Positions 36,049 through 44,156 of a DNA stretch of 53,062 bases are shown piece after piece; the stretch's first letter is position 1; each line of letters begins with the position of its first letter. The translations under genes and the position numbers were made by a program. Below the pieces are notes generated by a model. That model searched no databases. It was not told where the DNA came from and saw only the letters and a list, made by a program, of their open reading frames with translations. This DNA is from Desulfocapsa sp. (lineage in GTDB: Bacteria; Desulfobacterota; Desulfobulbia; Desulfobulbales; Desulfocapsaceae), in assembly GCA_013792135.1 (NCBI GenBank), contig VMSP01000112.1:1-53062 (forward strand), given 5' to 3'.

Positions 36049-37479
36049 CTACTCGTTACCCTGCTGTTCTGTCTTGGGAAGCGGCAGAATAAAATAGAAG
36101 TTATTGCCCTCCTCTGTTGCCTCACAGCCGACTCTGCCGCCATGAACCTCAATAACTCGGCGGATAAAGTTCAGGCCATGACCGGAACCCTCAATCTCCT
36201 GGCTGCTTTTTGCCCGGGTGCCTTCTTCAAAGATTTTCTGTCGTTCAGATGCAGGCAAGGCTGGTCCGGTAGTAAAGACATTAAATTTGATTCCCCGGTG
36301 CCCGGAGTCAGGAAAATCATTAATCACTTCAGCACCATAAGCCAATGCTTTGCGTGGTTGTCCCTGGTGATTGATAATCTCTCCGGTGTAATTGACCGCA
36401 TTGGCAAAGAGGTTGGCGTAGACCTGGGAAAGGAGGCCAATGTCCACCATCAGCGGAAACTCCTGGGTGTGGAGGTTGCTGGGTTTATCAATGGTGATGC
36501 CATGCCGCTCAAGTTTTTTCAGATAGAGATCAAGCTGGGGCAGGATGATATCCCGCTCAACAAAACAGCTGGTCGGCTGGAGGACGAGATGGCCTTCGCT
36601 GAAATGTTGTTTCCTGAACAGGCTTTCCTGGAACAGGGTGATCTGGTTGTGATGTTTGAGTAGATCGCGGTGCGTTTGTTCCAGTGCTTGTCGCGTTTCC
36701 CGGCAGCCGTCAAGGAAGGTGACGTATTCCCTGGTGCTGGCATCGTTGACGTCCAGGGCTTCTGCGCTCTGTTCTGTCTCTTTGAGAGCCACTATCTGTT
36801 TCTTCATCTGCCCCAGCAGATATTTAAGGTACATGTTGGGGATAATGATATTATGACCGATATCTCTCCCCAGATCATTGATAAATTTCAGGTGCTCCAG
36901 GTGGCGCTTGGCAATGAGGCGGTTGTTGAGTTTGTTGCCGATCCAGCGGCTGAGAATGTGGAAAAATTCTTTGTCCTCGTCGCTGATCTTCGCCAGTGGC
37001 GAGACAGCATAGAGGCCCAGCAGCGAGTGGCTGGCAAAATAGGGATCCGGATCATATATCTCCTGACCTCCATGCCAAGCCTGGCCTTCCTGTTGTATGG
37101 TCTCGGTATGGGGGGAAAGAGGGTAAAAAAGCTGACCTTCATATTCCTGAACTTCATGGCTGACAGATGGCAGGTCGGAACTGGCAGGTCGAGGAGGTTC
37201 CAGTAGGCCGTTTTCACTGTCACAAACACAGAGGAACTGATCCGTTTTCTTCTCATAAAGATAGAAGCGGGCCTGTAATCCTCCTAACAACAGGGGCATG
37301 GTGACGCTGATCTGGAATAAGCGCTTGAGTGATTGATCATCGTGGACGATGTCGACAAAGGCCTTGAGCAGGGAATCCCTGTGAAAATCAAACCGGATCT
37401 GTTCATACAGTTGTATGGAACGCTGCAAGGCTTCTGAAAAGGGTCGTAGTGTCTCAGGTATCCGAACTTCCTGTTCCAT
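36049..37479 (-). CDS. GAF-like sensor histidine kinase with atypical motifs
   Basis: Soluble protein of 476 residues. Residues about 20-190 look like a GAF sensor domain (LLKAFVDIVHDD, RFYLYEKKTD). A helical region with INDLGRDIGHNIIIPNMYL follows and could be a phosphoacceptor H-box, where HN-x3-P replaces the usual HE-x2-TP. The C-terminal HATPase has NLFANAVNYT (N-box) and EGSGHGLNFIRRVIEVHGG (G2-box). The G1-box, usually DNGxGI, reads FTTGPALP and lacks the key aspartate. No response regulator is adjacent. It could be a kinase with altered nucleotide binding or a phosphatase-like regulator. It is upstream of the IS scar. Confidence 0.8.
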   Translation of the reverse strand: MEQEVRIPETLRPFSEALQRSIQLYEQIRFDFHRDSLLKAFVDIVHDDQSLKRLFQISVTMPLLLGGLQARFYLYEKKTDQFLCVCDSENGLLEPPRPASSDLPSVSHEVQEYEGQLFYPLSPHTETIQQEGQAWHGGQEIYDPDPYFASHSLLGLYAVSPLAKISDEDKEFFHILSRWIGNKLNNRLIAKRHLEHLKFINDLGRDIGHNIIIPNMYLKYLLGQMKKQIVALKETEQSAEALDVNDASTREYVTFLDGCRETRQALEQTHRDLLKHHNQITLFQESLFRKQHFSEGHLVLQPTSCFVERDIILPQLDLYLKKLERHGITIDKPSNLHTQEFPLMVDIGLLSQVYANLFANAVNYTGEIINHQGQPRKALAYGAEVINDFPDSGHRGIKFNVFTTGPALPASERQKIFEEGTRAKSSQEIEGSGHGLNFIRRVIEVHGGRVGCEATEEGNNFYFILPLPKTEQQGNE

Positions 37480-37745
37480 TAAAGGGGTTTCTGGTTAAAG
37501 GTGGACGGTGATGATATCATTAGCGGATGTTATTAATAATATAAGCCATTATAAAATGGATTACAATACGGTAGGTTGGGAGTCAACATCTTTCACCCTA
37601 TCTCAATGACATCCTCAGTTCAGGAGGTTCCAAAAGAAAGATCTGTCGAAAACAGACAGGTTGGCAAAGATAAGGTAGTCGGTCCTGAAAAAATACATAT
37701 AGCGCAGTAATTACAGGTAAAAGTTTGTGTTTTATTTTATAAGAA

Positions 37746-37784
37746 TTGCAAGAAACCCCGTGTTATAGATCAATTTTCTTGCAA
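37746..37784 (+). repeat. Hairpin TTGCAAGAAA/TTTCTTGCAA before the IS5-type transposase
   Basis: TTGCAAGAAA (37746-37755) and TTTCTTGCAA (37775-37784) form a 10-bp stem ten bases before the transposase ATG. It could be part of the left IS end or limit read-in from outside. The rest of the 37480-37793 gap shows no gene. Confidence 0.5.
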
Positions 37785-37793
37785 ATTTTGCCC

Positions 37794-38264
37794 ATGAAAC
37801 CAAAAAAATCACCACAACAAAATAGTCAATATGATCTGTTTCGATTAGAGCTTGTGAACATGATCAATACCAGTCATCCCCTGGTCAAGTTGTCGATGGT
37901 AGTAGACTGGAAGAGATTGGATGAAACTTTTGGAGCTTCTTTTTGTTCCGATAATGGTCGACCGGCAATCAGTACCCGCTTGATGGTTGCCCTGCATTAT
38001 CTCAAATATTCCTGCAATCTCAGTGATGAAGAGGTTGTGAGTGGCTGGGTAGAGAATCCCTATTGGCAATATCTGAGCGGGATGAAATTTTTCGAGCATC
38101 AACTACCGATTCACCCCTCCAGCATGACCAGATGGTGTAAGCGAATCGGTGAAGCAGGCGCGGAAGAATTATTGAAAGAGACCCTTGAGGCTGGTCTGCG
38201 CCTGAAAGCGGTCAAGACGAGTCAGCTCAAGCGGATCAATGTTGATACGACTGTTCAGGAATTC
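37794..38264 (+). pseudogene. N-terminal fragment of an IS5-family transposase
   Basis: From ATG 37794 the frame reads KPKKSPQQNSQYDLF, LSMVVDWKRLDETFG, GRPAISTRLMVALHYLKY, ENPYWQYLSG and ends at VDTTVQE. This is the N-terminal half of an IS5-type (DDE) transposase, including the first catalytic aspartate region INVDTTV. The match stops at the GAATTC at 38259-38264, and the remaining codons to TAG 38294 come from another element in antisense. About half of the protein, with the other catalytic residues, is missing, so it is inactive. Confidence 0.85.
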
Positions 38265-38363
38265 AATAAACGTAGGAACGGAACGAATTGGTAGTGCCTG
38301 TACAATGAATGTGATACATTCAGACAGAGTGCTGGGGATATTGCCGTATCCCTTGTTATCCAT
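38259..38363 (-). pseudogene. N-terminal fragment of a second transposase, opposite strand
   Basis: ATG 38363, behind a GGAGG site, starts MDNKGYGNIPSTLSECITFI and reaches RSVPTFIEF at the GAATTC junction. It resembles the N-terminus of a large DDE transposase family that continues FIELL-x-GAML. The frame then runs into the antisense of the IS5-type gene. Only 35 residues remain. I am less sure of the exact IS family than of the fact that it is a truncated transposase. Confidence 0.65.
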
Positions 38364-38405
38364 GGCGGCCTCCAGAAGATTAGGTGAAAATTTATCCTCT
38401 GGCAG

Positions 38406-38474
38406 GCCGTTTTCTCAGCCGAATTGAGGACTGTTTAGATTTACTGTTTGCCTCAATTCGGCTGAGAAAACGGC
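38406..38474 (+). repeat. 24-bp perfect inverted repeat near the truncated transposase
   Basis: Arms 38406-38429 (beginning GCCGTTTTCTCAGCC) and 38451-38474 (ending GGCTGAGAAAACGGC) are exact reverse complements around 21 bases. It lies 40 bases upstream of the minus-strand transposase start, so it may be the terminal region of that IS or two IS ends brought together. It could also fold into a strong hairpin. The following 200 bases to 38690 have no recognisable feature. Confidence 0.85.
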
Positions 38475-38690
38475 ACAATTTCTGACCACTATGGCAATAG
38501 TTTTTTAGCAAATTTTTTAATTTTTTAGACGTATGATTTCGGCCATACTGTTGGCTGAAACTCCAAACTCCAGATTTGTTAAAACTACACAGAAATTAAC
38601 TGTAACCACCAGGGAGTGTCAAAAATTTATATTGTTAAATCAATATGATGCGTTAGTCAACGTGCAACTTTTCATTGTCGTTGCATAACT

Positions 38691-40547
38691 CTAAACCCGA
38701 CAGGCTCCTAGAGATGGTAACTCTGCTTGCGCTGTCATTCTTCTATTGCTGACAATGGCTGATCCATGTAACTTTTTGGCAGCTTGTTTAACTCCCGTGG
38801 CAAGATATGCTAATTCTGCGTAGGAATTCACCGCACAATCTTCTGTGCTGACGATCCCAATCGATAATGAAAGGAGAGAAAAACAACGAACTTTTCCCTG
38901 TCGGTCCATGGCTTGGTAACATCCATTCTCAAATTCCTTTTCACCATGAAAATTTGGCAACAATTGTTGCAGCCTGTTAATAATCTGTTCACAGAGCGAT
39001 AAGGAGGCGTGCGGCCGACTGATGACTATAAAATCATCGCCGCCGATATGGCCGACAAAGCGGAATTGATCGTTATGGCCGTCCGGTTGCACCACATCCA
39101 CAATAAGCTGGGCAATTCCTTTGATGGCCATGTCACCTTTTTCAAAGCCGTAGTAGTCGTTGTAGGGCTTGAAATCATCGATGTCGATATAACAAACATC
39201 AAAGGTCACCCTTTGTTCGATAAGACGGACCACCGTGCGTTGGATAAATTCATTGCCGGGTAGACCAGTAAGTGGACTTGCCCCTTTAGCCAACTGGATG
39301 CTTTTTTGGGTAATGGCATCGAGCAAGGCCGCAATGGCGACTGTACCTATATATTTGCCATGTTTACTCACACAGAGATCATCATACAAAGAGACTCCGC
39401 GCCGTCCCTGGATCAGGCGAACAACCTCTTCCACCGGAGTTGAGGCCTCCACCAGCAGAAAATCTGGTTCCTGTACGTCCTTGATCATCCGGTGCTGGCA
39501 GAGGGCATAGCCAAAGCCGTGCGGTCCGATCAAATGTTGTTCCAGAAAACGCATGCGGGGCAACATGCCCATCACCCGCTCTTCTGCGACTACGGCTATT
39601 CCCTGCAGATTGGTGTTGTCATGAAAACGTTTGAATGCCGCCATCACCGAGGCTGTAGGCGCCAGGGGTTCCACATAGCGGCAGATACTGCCGATCACGC
39701 AGGAGGAGACTACTGAATCGGTGCACTCATAGACATCATTCTGCTTACCTGGGATATCGACACTGGCATCCGACAACCCTGGTCCTGGACGCTCAAGATA
39801 ATAGCCCTGAAACAGTTCAATGCCAAAACGGGAAACGATCTCCATCTCTTCCCGGCGCTCAATTCCCTCGGCAATAACCATGATACCAAGCTTATGGCAG
39901 ACTGTGGCCATGGCATCCACCAGATTATATTTAAAGGGAAAACGATCGAGCTCATCAATGAAATGGCGGTCAATCTTGACATAGTCAGGTTGAACAATGG
40001 AGAGCATCTTCAGTCCGCCGTAGCCAACGCCGAAATCGTCAATGGCAATCTTGTAGCCACGCTTGCGGTAATGATCAATGGACCGTTGGAACAGATCATA
40101 GTTCTTGATGGCCTCCTGCTCGGTGATCTCCAGGACAATCCTGTCTTTGGGAATACCGCAGTCCTCGGCCAGACGATCGGTAACCCCTCCCCTGTGGTCT
40201 GAGTGGATTAGAGTGCCGGGGCAGATGTTTACATAGAGATAGGCGTTTTTTTGTATGAATCCCAATTCTGCCGCCCGGCAAAAGGCATTTTCCCGGCATT
40301 GCATGTCCAGACTGGCAATAATGCCTTCAGCCTGGGCCTTGGCAAACAGTTTGGAGATATCAAAATGGGGAACACCGCCTTCCCGAACTCTGGTTAGGGC
40401 TTCATAACCGTATATCACACCGTTCTGCCGGGAAAATATTGGTTGAAACCAGGAGGTAAGGTTATTGGTATCCAGAAGATGGAGCAGCAACTCCCGCGAC
40501 ACCGTTGTCTGCACATTTTTTTCAAGAATAGATGATTCTAAGAACAT
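38691..40547 (-). CDS. EAL-CBS-GGDEF cyclic-di-GMP signalling protein
   Basis: Cytoplasmic protein of 618 residues. The EAL phosphodiesterase domain is intact: YGYEALTRV, VNICPG, LEITEQEA, DDFGVGYGG, VKIDRHF, AEGIE and FQGYYLERP. A central region of about 130 residues with LAPTASVMAAFKRFHDN and STPVEEVVRLIQGRRG looks like paired CBS domains. The C-terminal cyclase domain has GLPGNEFI and an IGGDDF signature, where aspartate replaces glutamate, a change compatible with activity. The start ATG 40547 has AAGAGG upstream; a longer frame from 40607 lacks a ribosome site. It probably balances synthesis and breakdown of c-di-GMP. Confidence 0.9.
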   Translation of the reverse strand: MFLESSILEKNVQTTVSRELLLHLLDTNNLTSWFQPIFSRQNGVIYGYEALTRVREGGVPHFDISKLFAKAQAEGIIASLDMQCRENAFCRAAELGFIQKNAYLYVNICPGTLIHSDHRGGVTDRLAEDCGIPKDRIVLEITEQEAIKNYDLFQRSIDHYRKRGYKIAIDDFGVGYGGLKMLSIVQPDYVKIDRHFIDELDRFPFKYNLVDAMATVCHKLGIMVIAEGIERREEMEIVSRFGIELFQGYYLERPGPGLSDASVDIPGKQNDVYECTDSVVSSCVIGSICRYVEPLAPTASVMAAFKRFHDNTNLQGIAVVAEERVMGMLPRMRFLEQHLIGPHGFGYALCQHRMIKDVQEPDFLLVEASTPVEEVVRLIQGRRGVSLYDDLCVSKHGKYIGTVAIAALLDAITQKSIQLAKGASPLTGLPGNEFIQRTVVRLIEQRVTFDVCYIDIDDFKPYNDYYGFEKGDMAIKGIAQLIVDVVQPDGHNDQFRFVGHIGGDDFIVISRPHASLSLCEQIINRLQQLLPNFHGEKEFENGCYQAMDRQGKVRCFSLLSLSIGIVSTEDCAVNSYAELAYLATGVKQAAKKLHGSAIVSNRRMTAQAELPSLGACRV

Positions 40548-40635
40548 CGTTTTATACCTCTTGCAATCTTCAAGATTACTCGAAAGAACAGGGGATAGAG
40601 ATCGCACAACAGAGAAGACAAGTGTATCCGTCCTG

Positions 40636-40863
40636 CTAACGACACTGAGCCAGAGCTATAATTTCCAACTCCGGGCTGAAATATTCATCATGCAGAGGCG
40701 GAAGAGACTGCACAAATGCAGGACAATGCTTATCTCTGCTGGCCTTACAGTACTTTTCCAGCTCCTGCACGCTTGGGATATAGGGTGTTCCCTTGAACGA
40801 ACAACTGGCTACAGACCAGGTATTGTCGGCAGGGGTATAACAAGAGAGATATTGACAGTGCAT
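40636..40863 (-). CDS. Small cysteine-rich protein
   Basis: ATG 40863 has GGAGG seven bases upstream and gives 75 residues. A longer frame extends to 41058 but its extra part is translated repeat. Cysteines are at MHCQYLSC, VASCSF, KYCKAS and KHCPAF, with TPYIPSVQELEKYC between. Small proteins with this spacing are known from Deltaproteobacteria without a function. The layout suggests a metal or iron-sulfur site. It is next to the EAL/CBS/GGDEF gene on the same strand and could be translated with it. Confidence 0.7.
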   Translation of the reverse strand: MHCQYLSCYTPADNTWSVASCSFKGTPYIPSVQELEKYCKASRDKHCPAFVQSLPPLHDEYFSPELEIIALAQCR

Positions 40864-40889
40864 ACTCTTTCCTCCATGAGTCGAATTGT

Positions 40890-41013
40890 AGGAGCCGTTA
40901 CGCAATAACCATTCCCTTTTTACAGGCCATGGATGGCCAAGTGATCTCCAGCTCCACGGATGGATGGCGAGTGTATGACCTGACATTTCGTAACGGCTCT
41001 TTATGCGGTTACG
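40890..41013 (+). repeat. Longest copy of the GGAGCCGTTACGAAAT repeat family
   Basis: It starts AGGAGCCGTTACGCAAT (40890-40906) and ends ATTTCGTAACGGCTCT, then TTATGCGGTTACG (to 41013), which is inverted relative to the start. Between them are GGCCATGGATGGCC and GGATGGATGGCG. It is the same organisation as at 8227-8317 with a longer interior. Confidence 0.75.
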
Positions 41014-41274
41014 TTGCTCCAATGTTTTCAGTTGTTTTGAACAATTGTGTGATTGCATGTTTATGAAAAAGAAATGTAGCAGTTCTGTATTAGAGTGAGA
41101 TTAGAAAGGAGTTATTTTTCAATCATGTGAACAGAAGGGACTTGAAATTTGAATAAAAACAAAGCAGTGCGGTCTCTTTAATCTTGGCGTAATAACAACT
41201 GGATTTTTTTTTGTTTCACTTGGAAGGAAAATAATCAGGTTTGTATATCGGGGCACGTACTTACAGTTTTGTGT

Positions 41275-41310
41275 GAGAGGGGTGAGAATTGAACTCATCT
41301 CACCCCTCTC
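41275..41310 (-). terminator. Terminator hairpin of the porin gene
   Basis: GAGAGGGGTGAGA and TCTCACCCCTCTC form a perfect 13-bp stem with a ten-base loop, 27 bases after the porin stop. No long T-run follows on the minus strand. The preceding 41014-41274 region has no gene. Confidence 0.75.
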
Positions 41311-41337
41311 GATATGTATCAGGAGAAGAAGTACTGA

Positions 41338-42675
41338 TTAAAACTTGTAGCTGACGTCGATCTGATAGATGCTGACCTGATCTTCCTTGGCCGATGCATA
41401 GTCTTCAAGGCGCTCGTAGTTGAGATAGGTAAAATCAGTGGACCAGTTTTTGCTGAGGCTATAGCCAAGCTGAACCCTGTGTCCTTTTTTATTTGTTTTG
41501 GAGAGACCATCGCCAAAATCAGAATCTGAGAGGTAACCGAAAAGGGAGTCGGCTTCGACTATGGAGTAGGCATAGCCCACTTTGAAGTCATTGATCTTGG
41601 CTTCTGTACCAAGAACCCAACCTAAGTCATTATCTCCAGGGGTCTGGGTAAAGCTGTGGCCGGCCTGGCTCTGGCCAATCAGACCATCAGCGCCAAAGTT
41701 CATCCAGGTCTGACCATAGAGTTTGACTTTTGCCGGTCCGGCAGGAAAGCTTATATCGCCATAGATATCACCGATATTCAGGTCATAGACGTTAGGATCT
41801 ATGCTATCAAGTTTAAAATCAGCAGCTGCAGCATCGTCAAAGAGTTTATTGTCATAGGCCTGATAGCCGGCAGCAACCGTGAATTTGCCTTTTTCGCCGA
41901 ACGTGCCATTGTATCCGGCCTGTCCCATATAGAGCATGGCCGTGTCATCGTCCTGTACCAGTTTGGCACCATAGGCGCCGCCCGTGGCAAAGACGCCTTC
42001 TTTCTGGCCATAGGCCAGGGTCATACCGGCAAGACGGACATCGCCATCCCAAAAAACCCAGGAGGATTTATAGGGATTTTCGGATTGACCCAGGGTCATG
42101 CTGAAATCATTCCATGTATGTTTTGCATAGGCATAATCAAGATTGATATTGCCGGTTTCAAAGGGCTTGTTCTCACTCCAGGTGTCATTGGTGCTGGTTG
42201 GATCATCACCACCGGTGGCAAGACCTGCGCCCACCTGCCAGTTTTCTTCCTTATTGTCCCAGACTCCTCCCAGACGAAAACGGGTACGAAAGCGCTCGCG
42301 GGTAATATCAGTCCCCTTGCCTTCCTTGTATTCCTTGTCGCGCATCTCATAGCGAACGCGCATATCACCCTTGAGTGTAATCTGGTCGATGAGCTTATTG
42401 TCGGCCATGACAAAGCCTTTTTTCGCTTCAATCGCATCAATATGTTCCTGCTGGGCAGTAACCTTGTTCTTCAGATATTCCATGTCTTCAGCAGGAGCGG
42501 TACTTTTCTGCTCTTTGAGCATATCGATCTCCGCCTGTTGGGATGAAACGATTGACCGTAAGTCCTGAAGTTCCCGTAAAATTTCATCATTGGTTTGGCT
42601 TCCGCCGGCCAGGGCGGCTCCGGGCAGATACAGGCAGAGGCCGAGGGCGGCTGCCGTTGATAATACCTTTTTCAT
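41338..42675 (-). CDS. Outer-membrane porin, probably phosphate-starvation induced
   Basis: Beta-barrel protein of 445 residues. A signal peptide (KKVLSTAAALGLCLYLPGAALA) is followed by a short coiled coil (ILRELQDLRSIVSSQQAEIDML). A barrel of alternating strands follows, from ITLKGDMRVRYEMRD onward, and ends in the aromatic DVSYKF needed for outer-membrane insertion. It fits the putative-porin group seen in Deltaproteobacteria. Four CTAA-type repeats with 11-bp period and a TATTGT -10 precede it, as before pstS, so it probably lets phosphate or phosphorylated compounds in. That substrate is inferred from promoter and position alone. Confidence 0.88.
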   Translation of the reverse strand: MKKVLSTAAALGLCLYLPGAALAGGSQTNDEILRELQDLRSIVSSQQAEIDMLKEQKSTAPAEDMEYLKNKVTAQQEHIDAIEAKKGFVMADNKLIDQITLKGDMRVRYEMRDKEYKEGKGTDITRERFRTRFRLGGVWDNKEENWQVGAGLATGGDDPTSTNDTWSENKPFETGNINLDYAYAKHTWNDFSMTLGQSENPYKSSWVFWDGDVRLAGMTLAYGQKEGVFATGGAYGAKLVQDDDTAMLYMGQAGYNGTFGEKGKFTVAAGYQAYDNKLFDDAAAADFKLDSIDPNVYDLNIGDIYGDISFPAGPAKVKLYGQTWMNFGADGLIGQSQAGHSFTQTPGDNDLGWVLGTEAKINDFKVGYAYSIVEADSLFGYLSDSDFGDGLSKTNKKGHRVQLGYSLSKNWSTDFTYLNYERLEDYASAKEDQVSIYQIDVSYKF

Positions 42676-42804
42676 TTTCTCTCCTTCCTTCGTAAAATTG
42701 TGTGTTTACTTCATTAATTTTCATCACTTACCATCTTTACCCCCGTCGGGCGTTCTGTAACGAACTTGATATCCATTCATTTTTTGACGATGAATGATGC
42801 CGTG

Positions 42805-42858
42805 ACAATAGCGGAGCAGTTTTAGGATAGGGTTATCGTTATGTTAGAAAATCGTTAA
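42805..42858 (-). promoter_or_regulatory. Pho-box promoter of the porin gene
   Basis: On the minus strand TTAAC, CTAAC, ATAAC and CTAAA begin exactly 11 bp apart (plus-strand positions 42854, 42843, 42832, 42821). The last, within CCTAAA, is followed by ten bases and TATTGT (42810-42805). It is back to back with the pstS promoter, separated by 65 bases. The gap 42676-43042 holds only these two promoters. Confidence 0.8.
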
Positions 42859-42923
42859 TTGTTGGTTCGAGTGATCATCTTGAAAATTGAGACTGAAAAT
42901 ATCCACTGAAACCTTGTTCATCT

Positions 42924-42967
42924 CCTAATGAGATCCTAATCATATCCTAACAAGAGGGGGGCATTGT
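42924..42967 (+). promoter_or_regulatory. Pho-box promoter of pstS
   Basis: CCTAAT, CCTAAT and CCTAAC begin at 42924, 42935 and 42946, exactly 11 bp apart. Ten bases after the third is CATTGT (42962-42967) as a -10. PhoB binds tandem direct repeats of 11-bp period, so this is the expected place and form, with a repeat unit different from the E. coli TGTCA. Confidence 0.85.
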
Positions 42968-43042
42968 AGGCAGCATCACTTACCGGTGAATTATCTGTCC
43001 CGCGGGTATAAGCCATAAAAATTTTTGTTAAGGAGATTCATG

Positions 43043-44038
43043 ATGAAAATGCATAAAAGTTTGATCGGAAAGGCAGTGAAGAAGGCAATGGTGGTAAGCT
43101 GTCTGGTGGCAGTAACTACTTCCGGTGCTTTGGCCGCAGTCGATGTTGACCCCAAAATTGCCCCGTACCAGAAGACCAGTGGTGTGTCCGGTAATGTGGA
43201 CAGTATCGGTTCTGATACCTTGAACAATCTGATGACCTTCTGGGCGGAGTCATTTCGCAAGGAGTATCCCAATGTTCGTATCCAGATCGAAGGCAAAGGC
43301 TCAAGCACTGCGCCGCCGGCTCTGATCGCCGGAACCGCTCAGTTAGGCCCCATGTCCCGGACCATGAAGAACGAGGAAGAAGATGCTTTTGTCAGCAAGT
43401 ATGGCTACAAACCAACCCGTATTGGTGTGGCCCTGGACTCTCTGGCTGTTTTTGTCAACAAGGACAACCCTCTCAAGTCTCTCTCCCTGCCCCAGGTTGA
43501 TGCCATTTTCTCCAAGACCCATAAGGGTGGAATCGCACAGGATTATGTGACCTGGGGACAGTTGGGCCTGACCGGTGAATGGGAGAATTTGCCTCTCAGT
43601 CTGTTTGGTCGTAACTCTGCTTCCGGCACCTATGGTTTCTTTAAGGAACATGCCCTGTCCAAAGGTGACTATAAGGATACCGTCAAAGAACAGCCAGGTT
43701 CCGCTTCTGTGGTTATGGGCGTGACTGAGAATCGTTCTGGTATCGGCTATTCCGGTATTGGCTATAAAACCTCCGGAGTGAAGGCAATCGCCTTGAGCGC
43801 CAAAGAGGGTGAAGCTGCTGCCGAGCCGAATTATGAGAATGTTCTGTCCGGAAAGTATCCCCTGTCACGGACCCTGTATATCTATGTTGGCAAGGAGCCC
43901 AATAAGCCTTTACCGGCAGTGACTGCTGAATTTCTCAAGTTTGTCCTCTCCAAAGAGGGTCAGGAGATTGTGGTGAAAGATGGATATCTGCCGCTGCCCT
44001 CTGAAGTTGTTGAAAAAGAGCTGGCGAAACTCAATTAA
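43043..44038 (+). CDS. pstS: Phosphate-binding protein PstS
   Basis: Periplasmic phosphate receptor of 331 residues. The signal peptide includes [19 protein letters not shown]. Phosphate-binding segments are [28 protein letters not shown] and [14 protein letters not shown]. The start ATG 43043 lies seven bases after AAGGAG; ATG 43040 and 43049 are also in frame. It is the first gene of the pst operon, and a hairpin after it may make pstS message more abundant than the permease genes. Confidence 0.97.
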   Translation: MKMHKSLIGKAVKKAMVVSCLVAVTTSGALAAVDVDPKIAPYQKTSGVSGNVDSIGSDTLNNLMTFWAESFRKEYPNVRIQIEGKGSSTAPPALIAGTAQLGPMSRTMKNEEEDAFVSKYGYKPTRIGVALDSLAVFVNKDNPLKSLSLPQVDAIFSKTHKGGIAQDYVTWGQLGLTGEWENLPLSLFGRNSASGTYGFFKEHALSKGDYKDTVKEQPGSASVVMGVTENRSGIGYSGIGYKTSGVKAIALSAKEGEAAAEPNYENVLSGKYPLSRTLYIYVGKEPNKPLPAVTAEFLKFVLSKEGQEIVVKDGYLPLPSEVVEKELAKLN

Positions 44039-44043
44039 TTGAA

Positions 44044-44120
44044 AAAGGAACAGGGAAAGGGCAAGGTGATGAAATGGTTTTTGTTGAACCTCCCTTCCTG
44101 AGCTCTCTTCCTGTTCCTTT
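44044..44120 (+). terminator. Partial terminator/processing hairpin between pstS and pstC
   Basis: AAAGGAACAGG (44044-44054) and CCTGTTCCTTT (44110-44120) pair around a purine-rich/pyrimidine-rich interior that can also pair in part. It lies in the 118-base gap after pstS. Such a hairpin would attenuate downstream expression or protect the pstS mRNA end. Confidence 0.65.
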
Positions 44121-44156
44121 ATTCAGTCATGTTCGTGCCAATGAAACGAGAATTCC

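Noticed and set aside
40864-41058. N-terminal extension of the small Cys-rich protein
   Set aside because: The extra codons are translated from the dispersed repeat, while ATG 40863 has a clear GGAGG.
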